Shown: piece after piece, positions 27,291 to 35,681 of the stretch
Numbering within the stretch: position 1 is the stretch's first letter
Layout of the letters: each line of letters begins with the position of its first letter
Origin: Roseobacter sp. GAI101
GTDB lineage: Bacteria; Pseudomonadota; Alphaproteobacteria; Rhodobacterales; Rhodobacteraceae
Direction of reading: 5' to 3'
Assembly (NCBI RefSeq): GCF_000156335.1
Contig: NZ_DS999213.1
Span: 568,382 to 613,319, forward strand
Length of the DNA stretch: 44,938 bases
Translations under genes and position numbers: made by a program
The notes under the pieces: model-generated
The model's input: only the letters and a program-made list of their open reading frames with translations
Told to the model about the DNA's origin: nothing
Database searches by the model: none

Positions 27291-27350
27291 GCGTTTCGAA
27301 GTCTTAGGTCGGCTTGCTGGCTTGGCGTTCCGTCCCGTCCAAATCCCAAG

Positions 27351-28775
27351 TTAGGCGAGAATCTCAGAGATTGCAGCGCAACAGTCGGACCAAGCTGGCT
27401 CATCGCCAACAAGCACATGGTTGCGGCTCTCAAGTGGGACAAATTGAGCGCCTGGAATACCCGAAGCGAGATCACGGCCCATGGAAAGCGGTATTCTCTC
27501 ATCGTATTTTGAATGTACCACGAGCGTTGGTGCGTTCACTTGGCCCAGCCGGTCGCGCACATCGATGTGTCCAAACGCGTCCTGAAAACGGGCTGCATTG
27601 CGCGGAGAGGTCGTCTCTCTCTGCGATTCGTCGAACCATGCGAGTATATCTGCGGTCGCATCACGCATGAACGTCCGAGAAAAGATGTGTCTGTAAGCCG
27701 GATTGCCCGTACTCCAGCCCAATTCCGTCAGCGCCATGACCGCCTCCCGCCGGGCGTGTTCTTCGGGATCGACCATGGATCTCCACACTGCGGCGTATCC
27801 CCCCGACCAAGATCAAGGCCGAAACACGCTCGGGATGGCGGACCGCATACGCGATAGAAACCGCCGCGCCCTGCGAAATGCCGAGAAGCGGAAAGCGATC
27901 AAGTGCAAGCTGGTCCGCGACCGCTTCGGGGTCTTCGACAAAGGCTCCGAAACTCAGGTCATCCACATCCCAGTCGGACAGGCCGCAACCGCGCTCGTCA
28001 TATTTTATAAATCTGCGCCCCCGAGTTAGGACTTTTCCAATCAGCCTCAAGATGCGTGAGCCAGTTTGCGGCCCTTAGCAAAAGGGTTCCCTGTTTCAAC
28101 GATGGCATAGGCGATTTTGGTCCCATACCGAACCTCGCAAAACCCGATCCGCTGAGCTTTGAGAGCTTCAGCCTCGAGCGCTCGGAAATGGGCGTTGGCA
28201 GGCTGTGGGCCCGCTTGGGTGCTGGATACTAAGGCGGAGGACGCAGACCGGTATGCTTCGGCGGCGTCGGGATCGGCCTCGTGCCACAGGTGTCGCCATT
28301 TCTTAGCGGCGACTTCGTTGATATCCGGATGGGTCGCGAGTTGACGCAGGATCGCGACGCGTGACGTTTCTGCGTCTTCGCGTTCGCTGCGAAGCCATGC
28401 GTCGAACAAATCGCTCCCGGCCCCGTCGAGACCGTCGAAGAGTGTCTCCTCGAAAAGACGAGCCATCTCTACAAGGTTCGCGATCGGGGTCCGGTCGAGC
28501 GCGCGCATGCGGTCGTGGATCGCTTAAAGATTGACATCGAGGTTCGCCGTGTCCAATTCCACACGTTCCCGATCAGCGATGATCTGTATCCAGTCCGGTC
28601 TGTCGACGACTGGCCGCAACTTGGACAGTGCCCACCGAAGCGCGGCACGGGGATCATCGGGAAGATCCCAGAACATTTCGCACAAACCCTCGCGCCGATG
28701 TGGACGGGCAGTGGCGGACAGAAACGCAAGAAAGGGACGGGCTTTGCGTGATGCGGGCAGCGTGGATAAGTCGCA
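27351..28775 (-). pseudogene. Decayed SARP/BTAD-type regulator with alpha/beta hydrolase domain
   Basis: Pieces of one protein lie in order on the minus strand. First a winged-helix/BTAD regulator part (ASRKARPFLAFL, DDPRAALRWALSKLRP; then helical repeats to ~28180), next the hydrolase opening (IGFCEVRYGTKIAYA), then KYDERGCGLSDWDV with the nucleophile elbow GISQG, and last the acid/His region (VPLESRNHVL). Breaks: an in-frame TAA at 28524-28526, a frameshift near 28070, loss of several residues near 28030, and one extra G in a six-G run near 27800. The 5' end abuts an IS5-family fragment. Fusions of this type are adenylate-cyclase-associated or stand-alone regulators; this copy should be non-functional. 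Confidence 0.75.
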
Positions 28776-29045
28776 TAGATGGAGATCGTCTTGTTGTCGG
28801 GGGCTTCTGCCGACAACCCGATGATGATCCGAGCAAACCCGCCCATGTCGCTCCATCTTTTCCATCGGTTGTAGAGCATCTTGTGGGGGCCATACTCTCG
28901 CGGCGCATCGCGCCAGCGCAAACCATTGCGATTGAAGAAGATAATGCCCCTCAAGACACGCCGGTCATCAACGCGTGGCACGCCACGGCTCTTCGGAAAA
29001 CAGGGCCGCAGCCGCTCCATCTGAGCTTCGCTCAGCCACTATAAT
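28776..29045 (-). mobile_element. IS5-family transposase fragment (5' part only)
   Basis: Minus-strand translation gives WLSEAQMERLRPCFP, then GVPRVDDRRVL, GLRWRDAPREYGPH, LYNRWKRWSDMG and APDNKTIS: the N-terminal ~85 residues of an IS5-group (IS427-like) transposase. It stops just where the first catalytic Asp would be and runs directly into the regulator pseudogene. No inverted repeats or rest of the transposase were found. A relic of insertion followed by deletion. Confidence 0.8.
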
Positions 29046-29185
29046 TTACTCACCAAGCCCCCTTTGGGTCGGAGGCGGTGAATCATGCAGGCCGCGTAGT
29101 CTCAAGCCGATTAATAGGTCCTGAGCCAGGCATACTCAGCAGAAGGTAAACCACCCTCAAATATTCCTGGATCAAACACCCCCAG

Positions 29186-32101
29186 TCAGGAAAGCGCCTC
29201 CAGCTTTTCTCTGGCGGCTTTTGCGTCTTCGGCTTTTTCTTTCTGCGCAGCGACCGCCTTTTCCACGACCTGTTCCTGTTGCTCTCGAAGTGCGGCGATT
29301 TTGTCAATAGTCGCGATCATCGACTTAACCCGATCACCAATAGTGGGGTCTTTCATTTTCTCGCTTGTCGGTGACAGCCTATCCAGGGCATCTGTCGCCG
29401 CCTCAAGTTCTTGTTCGACCACCCTCAGAGACGCATTCGCGAGCCGGGTACCCTCGGCCGCCTGTTCGTGATCCAGCGACTTCTTGAGCGCGTCTTCTTT
29501 GGCCAGCGCAAGGTCCAGAGCCTTTTTCTTGTTCACATTCGTAGCGTCGCTCTCACTTTCCTGACGCGCGATTGCAGTGGCAAGCTGGGCGCGTCCAATG
29601 CCAACCATGAGCTTGTCTTCGCGTTCCGACGCTTCAAAGCGCGCGACTACGCCCTCTGCAACGTTTGAAGCTTCGCGGGCATTAGCCTCGGCGCGGTTAC
29701 GCGCCCCGCCAAGGTCGACAACAAGATTGATGGCTTTGTTGAATTCGGGGGACGACTGATCGACGCCGTCGTCAATCAGCTTCTGAAGAGCCTCGGCGGC
29801 CTCTTGCTCTGCCGTTTCTGCGGCAAGGAGGACTTCGGCGGCTTTGTTTTTAGCGGCTTTAAGGGTCGCTGCCTCCTTGCCAAGTTCGGCACGCTCGTAC
29901 TCCAGATGCGCGGCGACGGCTTGCATGTCTTCTTCCCAGGATTTTCGTGCTGCGGACAAAGCCTCTGGACCTTCCTTTGCGGCTTCTTCCAAAAGGGTTG
30001 CCGCAGACTTGGGGCCTTTTGTGTCGTGCTGGCCGACGGCTTCAAGGGCGATGGCCTGAGCCAGTTTTGCTTGGTCGGATGCGACTTTGGCCGCTTCAAG
30101 CGCAATCTTTGCAGCGGTGTATTCGCCAGCGGTTTTCGCGCTGTCTATAGCGGCCTGCTTGGCTTGGTCCGCCTGTTCCTTGGAACTGGCAACCACGGCT
30201 TCGGCATAGGCGTCGTCCATCGGTTTCAAGGCGCTGTCCGCATTTTCTAACGCCGCCTTCCGGGCAGCAGAGAAGGTCTGGATCTGGGCATTGAGTGCTG
30301 TTTGCGTGTCAAGAAGAAACTGGTGATTTCTCTGGGCGTCAAGGACGGCGTTCTGCGCTGCGCGCAGCAGGTCGTTTGCGGCCCAAAGCGCTGCTTTTGC
30401 TAATTTTTTGTCTGCATTGGAGGCATTATTGGCAGCCGGGGGAACTGCGGCGACATTACCTTGTTCAATTCCCACCTGGCCTTGGCAGGCCGCGACGACA
30501 CCGTTCGAATTGAGAATGTCTTTGCCCAGTTCCATGCGTACGGTGGCGAAGTCGCTTTCCATCTGGGCCATGCCGTCGAAAGCCATCTTGGCGCGCGACC
30601 AGTTCCGCGCCCGTGACTGTAATTTCGCCAAAGTAGTGTGGGCGGCAGCGTTATCGGAATCCCAAGCTGGAAGGCTTGCGGCCTCTGCAAGAATGGCCTT
30701 TTCATAGGTGTCTTTTGCAGCATCGGACTGAGCGGAGGCGGCTTCAACCGCCTTGGCGCTGTCTCGAACTTCCTGATCTGCCTCGGTCAATTCTGCTTCC
30801 GCACGTGCAAGGGAATGACTTTTGTCGGCTAAAGCGGCATCTTTGCCGGATTTTAGCGGCGTAGCGGTGTTTTCTTCCAGAAAACTTTCACCGGTCACGC
30901 TGGAGTTCGGATAGGCTGTGACAAGCCTGTAGGTTCCATCTGGAAGCCCGCGCATGATCATGGTTGCCGCGCGCACGTTCTTTTCGATGCCGGTCGATTT
31001 GATCCGGTCGCGCATAGTAGCCGCGTTGTCCAACGCCGTCTTGCTGGTTTTTAGCTGGCCGGAAGAGGGCAGTTGATCGGTCGTGCCAAGCTTGACATAT
31101 TTTGAGCCATCATGGACGGGGATCGCTTGATGCCCGATTACCGGTTTGGCGGCGTCGACAACCACCTCTTTCTTGATACTCGCGCCTTCATCAATCTCGC
31201 CTCTGCGGCGTGCTCCCTGCACGTCTATAAGAAGTTCTTCGATCATTTGCATTTCGTCGAAGGCGCTTGCAAACCGGCTGCCGACGTTGCTCGCGTTGGG
31301 GCCTTGTTCTTGCATCAAGGCGACTTCGACATTCTCGCCGGTGCGCAACGTTTCGGTCATGGTTGCGGTACCCTTGGCGGGTACATTGTCAGGTGCAAAA
31401 CCCGTGGCAACCCTGCGGACCTGATCGTCGTCGGTGGTGTGGGCACCGTGGCGAGAGGCGTGGTGGGCAAGGGATCGCTGACCGTGACTCTCTGCCAAGG
31501 CATGCATCGCTGCATTTTTCGCGTCTCGTGCGGTGCGCGAGGCATCAGTTTCGTGCAAGACCTGTGCTTCGTATTCGGCGGCAATCTGTTCCTGAGCAGC
31601 GCGCACCCTTGTGTCGTAGTCGTCAATGTAGCGTTTGGCGGTTTCAATCTCCGAGCGCGTGCGCGGATCAAGATCTTCGGTCAGTGGTTTCGTGGCCAGT
31701 TCGCGGAACTTTTTGTCTGGTGGTGGAACCATCGCATCAACGATGCGACCGATATTGATCCCGTCCTCGTCCTTTAGAAGGATATCTTGAAGATGCGCCT
31801 CTTGGCGTTCGGCGACGGCCTGCTTTGCTTTTTTCTTGTCTTCCTTGGTTTTGGCACCAATTTCGGCGGCGGTCATCAGCCTGCCTGTCTTTTCCAGATT
31901 TGTTTGAAGGTTTGCGACAATCTGCTGACGCGTCAGATGTTCGGGATCGCCCTCGGCGTCTGTTCGCTTTTCCGCCGCCTTGATCTTACCTGATAAGGCC
32001 GCCAATTCCGCCTGGCGTTCGGCTTTACGAGCATCATCCCAAGCCCGCCTGCCCAATATGTAACTGTCGATGAATGCGGCCTGTTCTTCAGTCAATGTCA
32101 T
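29186..32101 (-). CDS. Large alanine-rich coiled-coil protein with toxin-like internal segment
   Basis: 971 residues, no signal peptide or membrane helix. Three parts: a charged helical N-terminus (1-200, starting MTLTEEQAAFIDSYI); a mixed segment (~205-401); and a ~570-residue Ala/Glu/Lys-rich C-terminus predicted as long coiled coils, recalling TolA or colicin rods. The middle shows HHASRHGAHTT (211-221), RFASAFDEMQMIEELL (276-291) and YRLVTAYPN (391-399). This His-Arg-His ... Phe/Ala-helix ... hydrophobic strand ending TAYP order resembles RNase-type domains of polymorphic toxins (RNase A-like CdiA-CT or BECR fold). Similarity is by motif order only. ATG at 32101 has GGAG eight bases upstream. 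No immunity-like gene is adjacent. It lies among decayed mobile genes. Confidence 0.65.
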   Translation of the reverse strand: MTLTEEQAAFIDSYILGRRAWDDARKAERQAELAALSGKIKAAEKRTDAEGDPEHLTRQQIVANLQTNLEKTGRLMTAAEIGAKTKEDKKKAKQAVAERQEAHLQDILLKDEDGINIGRIVDAMVPPPDKKFRELATKPLTEDLDPRTRSEIETAKRYIDDYDTRVRAAQEQIAAEYEAQVLHETDASRTARDAKNAAMHALAESHGQRSLAHHASRHGAHTTDDDQVRRVATGFAPDNVPAKGTATMTETLRTGENVEVALMQEQGPNASNVGSRFASAFDEMQMIEELLIDVQGARRRGEIDEGASIKKEVVVDAAKPVIGHQAIPVHDGSKYVKLGTTDQLPSSGQLKTSKTALDNAATMRDRIKSTGIEKNVRAATMIMRGLPDGTYRLVTAYPNSSVTGESFLEENTATPLKSGKDAALADKSHSLARAEAELTEADQEVRDSAKAVEAASAQSDAAKDTYEKAILAEAASLPAWDSDNAAAHTTLAKLQSRARNWSRAKMAFDGMAQMESDFATVRMELGKDILNSNGVVAACQGQVGIEQGNVAAVPPAANNASNADKKLAKAALWAANDLLRAAQNAVLDAQRNHQFLLDTQTALNAQIQTFSAARKAALENADSALKPMDDAYAEAVVASSKEQADQAKQAAIDSAKTAGEYTAAKIALEAAKVASDQAKLAQAIALEAVGQHDTKGPKSAATLLEEAAKEGPEALSAARKSWEEDMQAVAAHLEYERAELGKEAATLKAAKNKAAEVLLAAETAEQEAAEALQKLIDDGVDQSSPEFNKAINLVVDLGGARNRAEANAREASNVAEGVVARFEASEREDKLMVGIGRAQLATAIARQESESDATNVNKKKALDLALAKEDALKKSLDHEQAAEGTRLANASLRVVEQELEAATDALDRLSPTSEKMKDPTIGDRVKSMIATIDKIAALREQQEQVVEKAVAAQKEKAEDAKAAREKLEALS

Positions 32102-32163
32102 CTGTCGCTCTCCAATATACCGAGCTTTGATCGGTGTTTCCACAGGCAGATTTAACCGGGATA

Positions 32164-32203
32164 ATGCGCAATACGCCCTTGGTGCACACGCAATTATGCG
32201 CAT
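32164..32203. promoter_or_regulatory. Symmetric ATGCGCA elements upstream of coiled-coil gene
   Basis: ATGCGCAA at 32164-32171 and the palindrome ATGCGCAT at 32196-32203 flank a central GTGCAC (32182-32187), 63-103 bp upstream of the coiled-coil gene start. It could be an operator or part of a recombination site of the neighbouring decayed resolvase. Confidence 0.35.
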
Positions 32204-32850
32204 GGGGGAGAGTGTAGAAACAGGTTTATGATCTGTCCATCATTAAGGCGGGTGCAGTGGTGTGTGAGCGGAGGCGTTGCACCAGCACTATTGGCTTCCC
32301 GAAAGTTGGTGACCCTGAAGAGGGTCCTTGTTATTGAAGACGCAAGGGGCACTGGTCCGCACACGCGACCTTCTTTCGCTCCTGTGCCTGATTGGCTCAA
32401 CTCTTTGACCTTAGTTTCATCGACAACCTTCGGGCGTTCCTTGTACAGTCCTTTAGATTTTGCTTTCGCGATCCCCTCTGTCTGGCGTTTACGAATGATG
32501 TTTCTCTCAAACTCAGCGAAATCCCCCATCATTTGCAGATGGAGCGTAGTAAAGGCATCGTCTGACTTGGCAGAAAACGTCGGGCTTTCTGTTTTAAAGG
32601 TTATCGAGACGAATTTGTCATTCAGCCGCTGAATGATCGACTGCAGATCGTGGAGATCTCTGGCCAACCGGTCGATGCTTTGGACGACAACAGTGTCATC
32701 TTCTCGAACTCATTCCAGCATTGCGTTGAGCGGTCTTTGGTGCTTTTGCCGGATAGCTTTTCTTCAAAGAGCTTATCAACGGCCCCCAAGTCCTGCCGGT
32801 CGAAAGTTTGTTCTACGGTACTGACACGGCGTTAACCACGATAGATATGA
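32194..32850 (-). pseudogene. Decayed serine recombinase (resolvase/invertase)
   Basis: Minus-strand pieces in order: RVSTVEQTFDRQ (with the catalytic Ser), KLFEEKLSGKSTKDRS, then in another frame LNAMLE-stop-VREDDTVVVQSIDRLARDL, and the distal part GDFAEFERNIIRKRQTEGI...KGLY. These are the motifs of Hin/Tn3-type small serine recombinases. An in-frame TAA near the start, a frameshift near 32720 and a TGA just after it disrupt the gene, and the C-terminal helix-turn-helix is not recognisable. Non-functional relic of a transposon or plasmid resolvase. Confidence 0.8.
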
Positions 32851-33023
32851 CTTTCTCCTTAGGGTAGACCAAAGCTGACGGCTTCAGCCTTTGTCGCTAA
32901 ACTACCGTCGAAACGGCCACCGAATGGTGTGGATCCGCAGACACTGCTGGCTGACACATTCGACCGCATCAAAGACTACGGAAGTCCTGAATTGCGACGG
33001 CATTAATTGCGTCCAATGTACAA

Positions 33024-34163
33024 CTATCGAACGGCAGTGAGCCCTGCAGCATCAACAGTTTCAAAAGATGTGATACCAAGTTGGCCCAACGCGCGGACCA
33101 ATTCCAGGTGAAGGATTTCCTTGGCACGCTGCGCGCCAGCAGCCCCACCGGCACCGACGCCGTAAGCCATTGCCCGACCTGTCAACGCAAAGTCCGCGCC
33201 ATGGGCTTTTGCGCGCAGGATGTCCGCACCTCGGCGGATACCGCTGTCCAGAATAATCTTCATCCGTCCACCTAAAACATCTGCGATGGGCGGCAATGCC
33301 TCGATGGTTGGCGGTCCGAAAGCGACCTGACGACCGCCGTGGTTGGACACAATAATGCCGTCACAGCCCAGTTCCGCACATTTGGCTGCATCCGAAGGAT
33401 GCAGGATACCTTTCACGAGCAGCGTTCCTTTCCACCGGTCGCGCAGGCGCTTGAGGTCGTCCCAGGTGAAACCGGGCGTGATCAGTGTCTTCTGAACGTC
33501 TGCGTAGGAGGTCGCACTTTGCAGTAAGTCCGCATAGTTGGCGATATTGGGTCTGCCGTGGCGCAGCGTGCCTAGCGACCAGATCGGGTTGGCGATCAGG
33601 CCCGCAACGACCTCGGGGGTGATCTTGAAGGGCACAGCCAGCTGATTGCGAATGTCGCGGTCGCGCTTGCCGGCTGCGGGAACATCCGCGGTCACCATCA
33701 TCACCTTGTACTCCGCGGCCTCCGCACGAGCGATCAACCCTTCAGTCACCGACGGATCGCTTGAGACGTAAAGTTGAAACCAGCCATTTCCGGCGGCAGC
33801 TTCGGCCAGCCGCTCCAGCGTGGTGGAGGATGCAGAACTGGCTGTATACGGAATGTTTTCGCGGGCGCAGAGCCGCGCGAGGATCAGATCGGCATCGGGC
33901 CAGAAGGCGTTATGCATCCCGATGGGGGCCATGCCGAACGGCAGATTGTAGGTCTGGCCGAATAGCGTGGCGCGCGTGTCGATATCGGATACGTCGACCA
34001 TGTACCTCGGCGTCAACTCCACCTCTTCGAAAGCTTCAATGTTGCGCCTGAGGTTTCGCTCGGATTCTGCGCCGCCATCGACCAGATCAAAGGCGAAACG
34101 CGGGATCCGGCGCTTGGCGCGGGTCCGCAGATCGTCGATGGAGGCGGCACGTTCCAAGCCCAT
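33024..34163 (-). CDS. FMN-dependent alpha-hydroxy-acid oxidising protein (LldD/glycolate oxidase family)
   Basis: 379 residues of the FMN TIM-barrel family that oxidises L-lactate, glycolate, mandelate and similar 2-hydroxy acids. Marks: YTASSASSTTLE near residue 107, FQLYVSSD, KGILHPSDA, catalytic His in IIVSNHGGRQ (~residue 276), and DSGIRRGADILRA with GRAMAYG at the FMN phosphate site. I prefer the ATG at 34163, which shares TGATG with the stop of the SDR upstream; a GTG four codons earlier also fits. Last gene of the leftward catabolic operon; probably acts on the acid product of the pathway. Confidence 0.85.
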   Translation of the reverse strand: MGLERAASIDDLRTRAKRRIPRFAFDLVDGGAESERNLRRNIEAFEEVELTPRYMVDVSDIDTRATLFGQTYNLPFGMAPIGMHNAFWPDADLILARLCARENIPYTASSASSTTLERLAEAAAGNGWFQLYVSSDPSVTEGLIARAEAAEYKVMMVTADVPAAGKRDRDIRNQLAVPFKITPEVVAGLIANPIWSLGTLRHGRPNIANYADLLQSATSYADVQKTLITPGFTWDDLKRLRDRWKGTLLVKGILHPSDAAKCAELGCDGIIVSNHGGRQVAFGPPTIEALPPIADVLGGRMKIILDSGIRRGADILRAKAHGADFALTGRAMAYGVGAGGAAGAQRAKEILHLELVRALGQLGITSFETVDAAGLTAVR

Positions 34164-34906
34164 CAGATCGACCACCCACCGTCGATGGCAAAGGCTTGCC
34201 CGGTGGTAAAGCCAGACATGTCGCCTGCAAGGTAACAGACCATTTCGGCGATTTCCTCGGGCTGGCCAAGCCGCCCCATAGGCTGGCGTTCCTTGAACGC
34301 GGCAAGCGCCTTGTCGAAATCGCCAGTGGCGGTCAATCGATCATTCAATGACGGGCTTTGCACCGTTCCCGGGCAGATCGCGTTACACCGAATGCCGTCC
34401 TTGACGAAATCGGCTGCAATGGCCTTTGTCATGCCGATGATCGCTGCTTTCGATGCGCCATAGGCAAATCGCCGGGGTGCACCTTTTTCACTCGAGACGA
34501 TGGACGCGATATTGATGATGGATCCGGACCCAGCCTCAAGCATACCTGGAAGAATGGCCTTTGTGATACGGAACATCGCTTTTGCGTTGAGGTCGAAAGC
34601 GCGATCCCAGACTACTTCGTCGCAGTCTAGGATCGTGCCATCATGCACCCATCCGGCGCAGTTCAAAAGGATATGTACGGGCGGAACCGAGGCGACAAGC
34701 GCCGCGACTGCCTGTGGATCCAGTACGTCCAATTGATGGGCGGTGATATTGGGCGATGTTTGCGCAAGCGCCTCGACAGCCGCACCATCAATATCGGTGG
34801 CAATTACATGCGCCCCGCGTGCGGCCAGTGCCTCGGCGCTGGCACGGCCAATGCCGTTTGCCGCCGCTGTGACCAGCGCGGTTTTTCCCTTGAGTATATG
34901 TTCCAT
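34163..34906 (-). CDS. SDR oxidoreductase, ketodeoxyfuconate-dehydrogenase-like
   Basis: 247-residue short-chain dehydrogenase: TAAANGIGRASA cofactor loop, LDVLD acidic turn favouring NAD+, NCAGWVHDGT, catalytic Ser in NIASIVS and YGASK (Tyr/Lys). The shortened region after the cofactor strand and the CPGTVQSPSL segment are like 2-keto-3-deoxy-L-fuconate dehydrogenases and the related DHRS6/BDH2 group. The exact substrate is an inference. TGATG coupling to the next gene; 8 bp behind the KduD-like gene. Confidence 0.78.
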   Translation of the reverse strand: MEHILKGKTALVTAAANGIGRASAEALAARGAHVIATDIDGAAVEALAQTSPNITAHQLDVLDPQAVAALVASVPPVHILLNCAGWVHDGTILDCDEVVWDRAFDLNAKAMFRITKAILPGMLEAGSGSIINIASIVSSEKGAPRRFAYGASKAAIIGMTKAIAADFVKDGIRCNAICPGTVQSPSLNDRLTATGDFDKALAAFKERQPMGRLGQPEEIAEMVCYLAGDMSGFTTGQAFAIDGGWSI

Positions 34907-34914
34907 GTCTTCTC

Positions 34915-35679
34915 CTACCTAGCGAGCCAGCCGCCATCGACGGTGATCACGCTTCCGTGGCAATAATTGGCGGCGCTTGAGGCCAGAAATAGAGCTGCCC
35001 CTGCGATTTCAGAAGGCTCTGCAAAGCGACCCGCAGGGATCCGTTCCAAAAGCGCCTTTGAGCGATCAGGATCATCCCGCAGGGCCTGCGTGTTGTCCGT
35101 GGCGGTGTAGCCCGGTGCGATGCTGTTCACATTGACCCCGTGCGGTGCCCATTCGTTGCACAATGCCTTGGTAAGCCCGATCACAGCGTGTTTGCTGGAC
35201 GCATAGGCTGGCACGCGCAGCCCGCCTTGCGAGCCAAGCACCGACGACACGATCACGATCTTGCCCGAACCTTGGGCAACCATGCGCTTGCCTGCCGCTT
35301 GCGACAGCAGCCAGACCGAGTCGAGGTTGACAGACAGCACCCGGTGCCAGTCTGCGAGCGGCATGTCGGTGCTGTCCTCGCGGTAGATGGTCCCGGCGTT
35401 GTTTACCAGAATATCGAGCCCCCCAAGCGCATCGCTGGCAAAACGCACGACGTCCTCGGCGGCTGCCTGGTCCATCTGGTTGAAATCAGCCTGGACCGCC
35501 ACGCCCTTGACGCCCAAGGCTTCGATTTTGGCAAGCGTGCCTTCGGGTGCGTGGCTGCGATAGGTCAGCGCCACATCGGCCCCGGCACCAGCCAGGCCGA
35601 GGGCTATGCCCTCGCCGATGCCAGTTGCGCCGCCGGTCACCAGGGCCTTGCGGCCAGTCAGGTCAAACGGATTTCCCAT
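34915..35679 (-). CDS. SDR oxidoreductase, KduD-like (2-deoxy-D-gluconate 3-dehydrogenase)
   Basis: 254-residue SDR: GGATGIGEGIA loop, NNAGTIYRED, SSVLGSQGG and YASSKHAV with catalytic Ser, Tyr and Lys, and the NSIAPGYTATDNT segment plus DGGWLAR ending that are characteristic of KduD. KduD enzymes reduce or oxidise keto-deoxy sugars and their acids. Stop and start codons are 2 bp from the M24 gene and 8 bp from the next SDR, so it is inside one operon. Confidence 0.82.
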   Translation of the reverse strand: MGNPFDLTGRKALVTGGATGIGEGIALGLAGAGADVALTYRSHAPEGTLAKIEALGVKGVAVQADFNQMDQAAAEDVVRFASDALGGLDILVNNAGTIYREDSTDMPLADWHRVLSVNLDSVWLLSQAAGKRMVAQGSGKIVIVSSVLGSQGGLRVPAYASSKHAVIGLTKALCNEWAPHGVNVNSIAPGYTATDNTQALRDDPDRSKALLERIPAGRFAEPSEIAGAALFLASSAANYCHGSVITVDGGWLAR

Positions 35680-35681
35680 GA

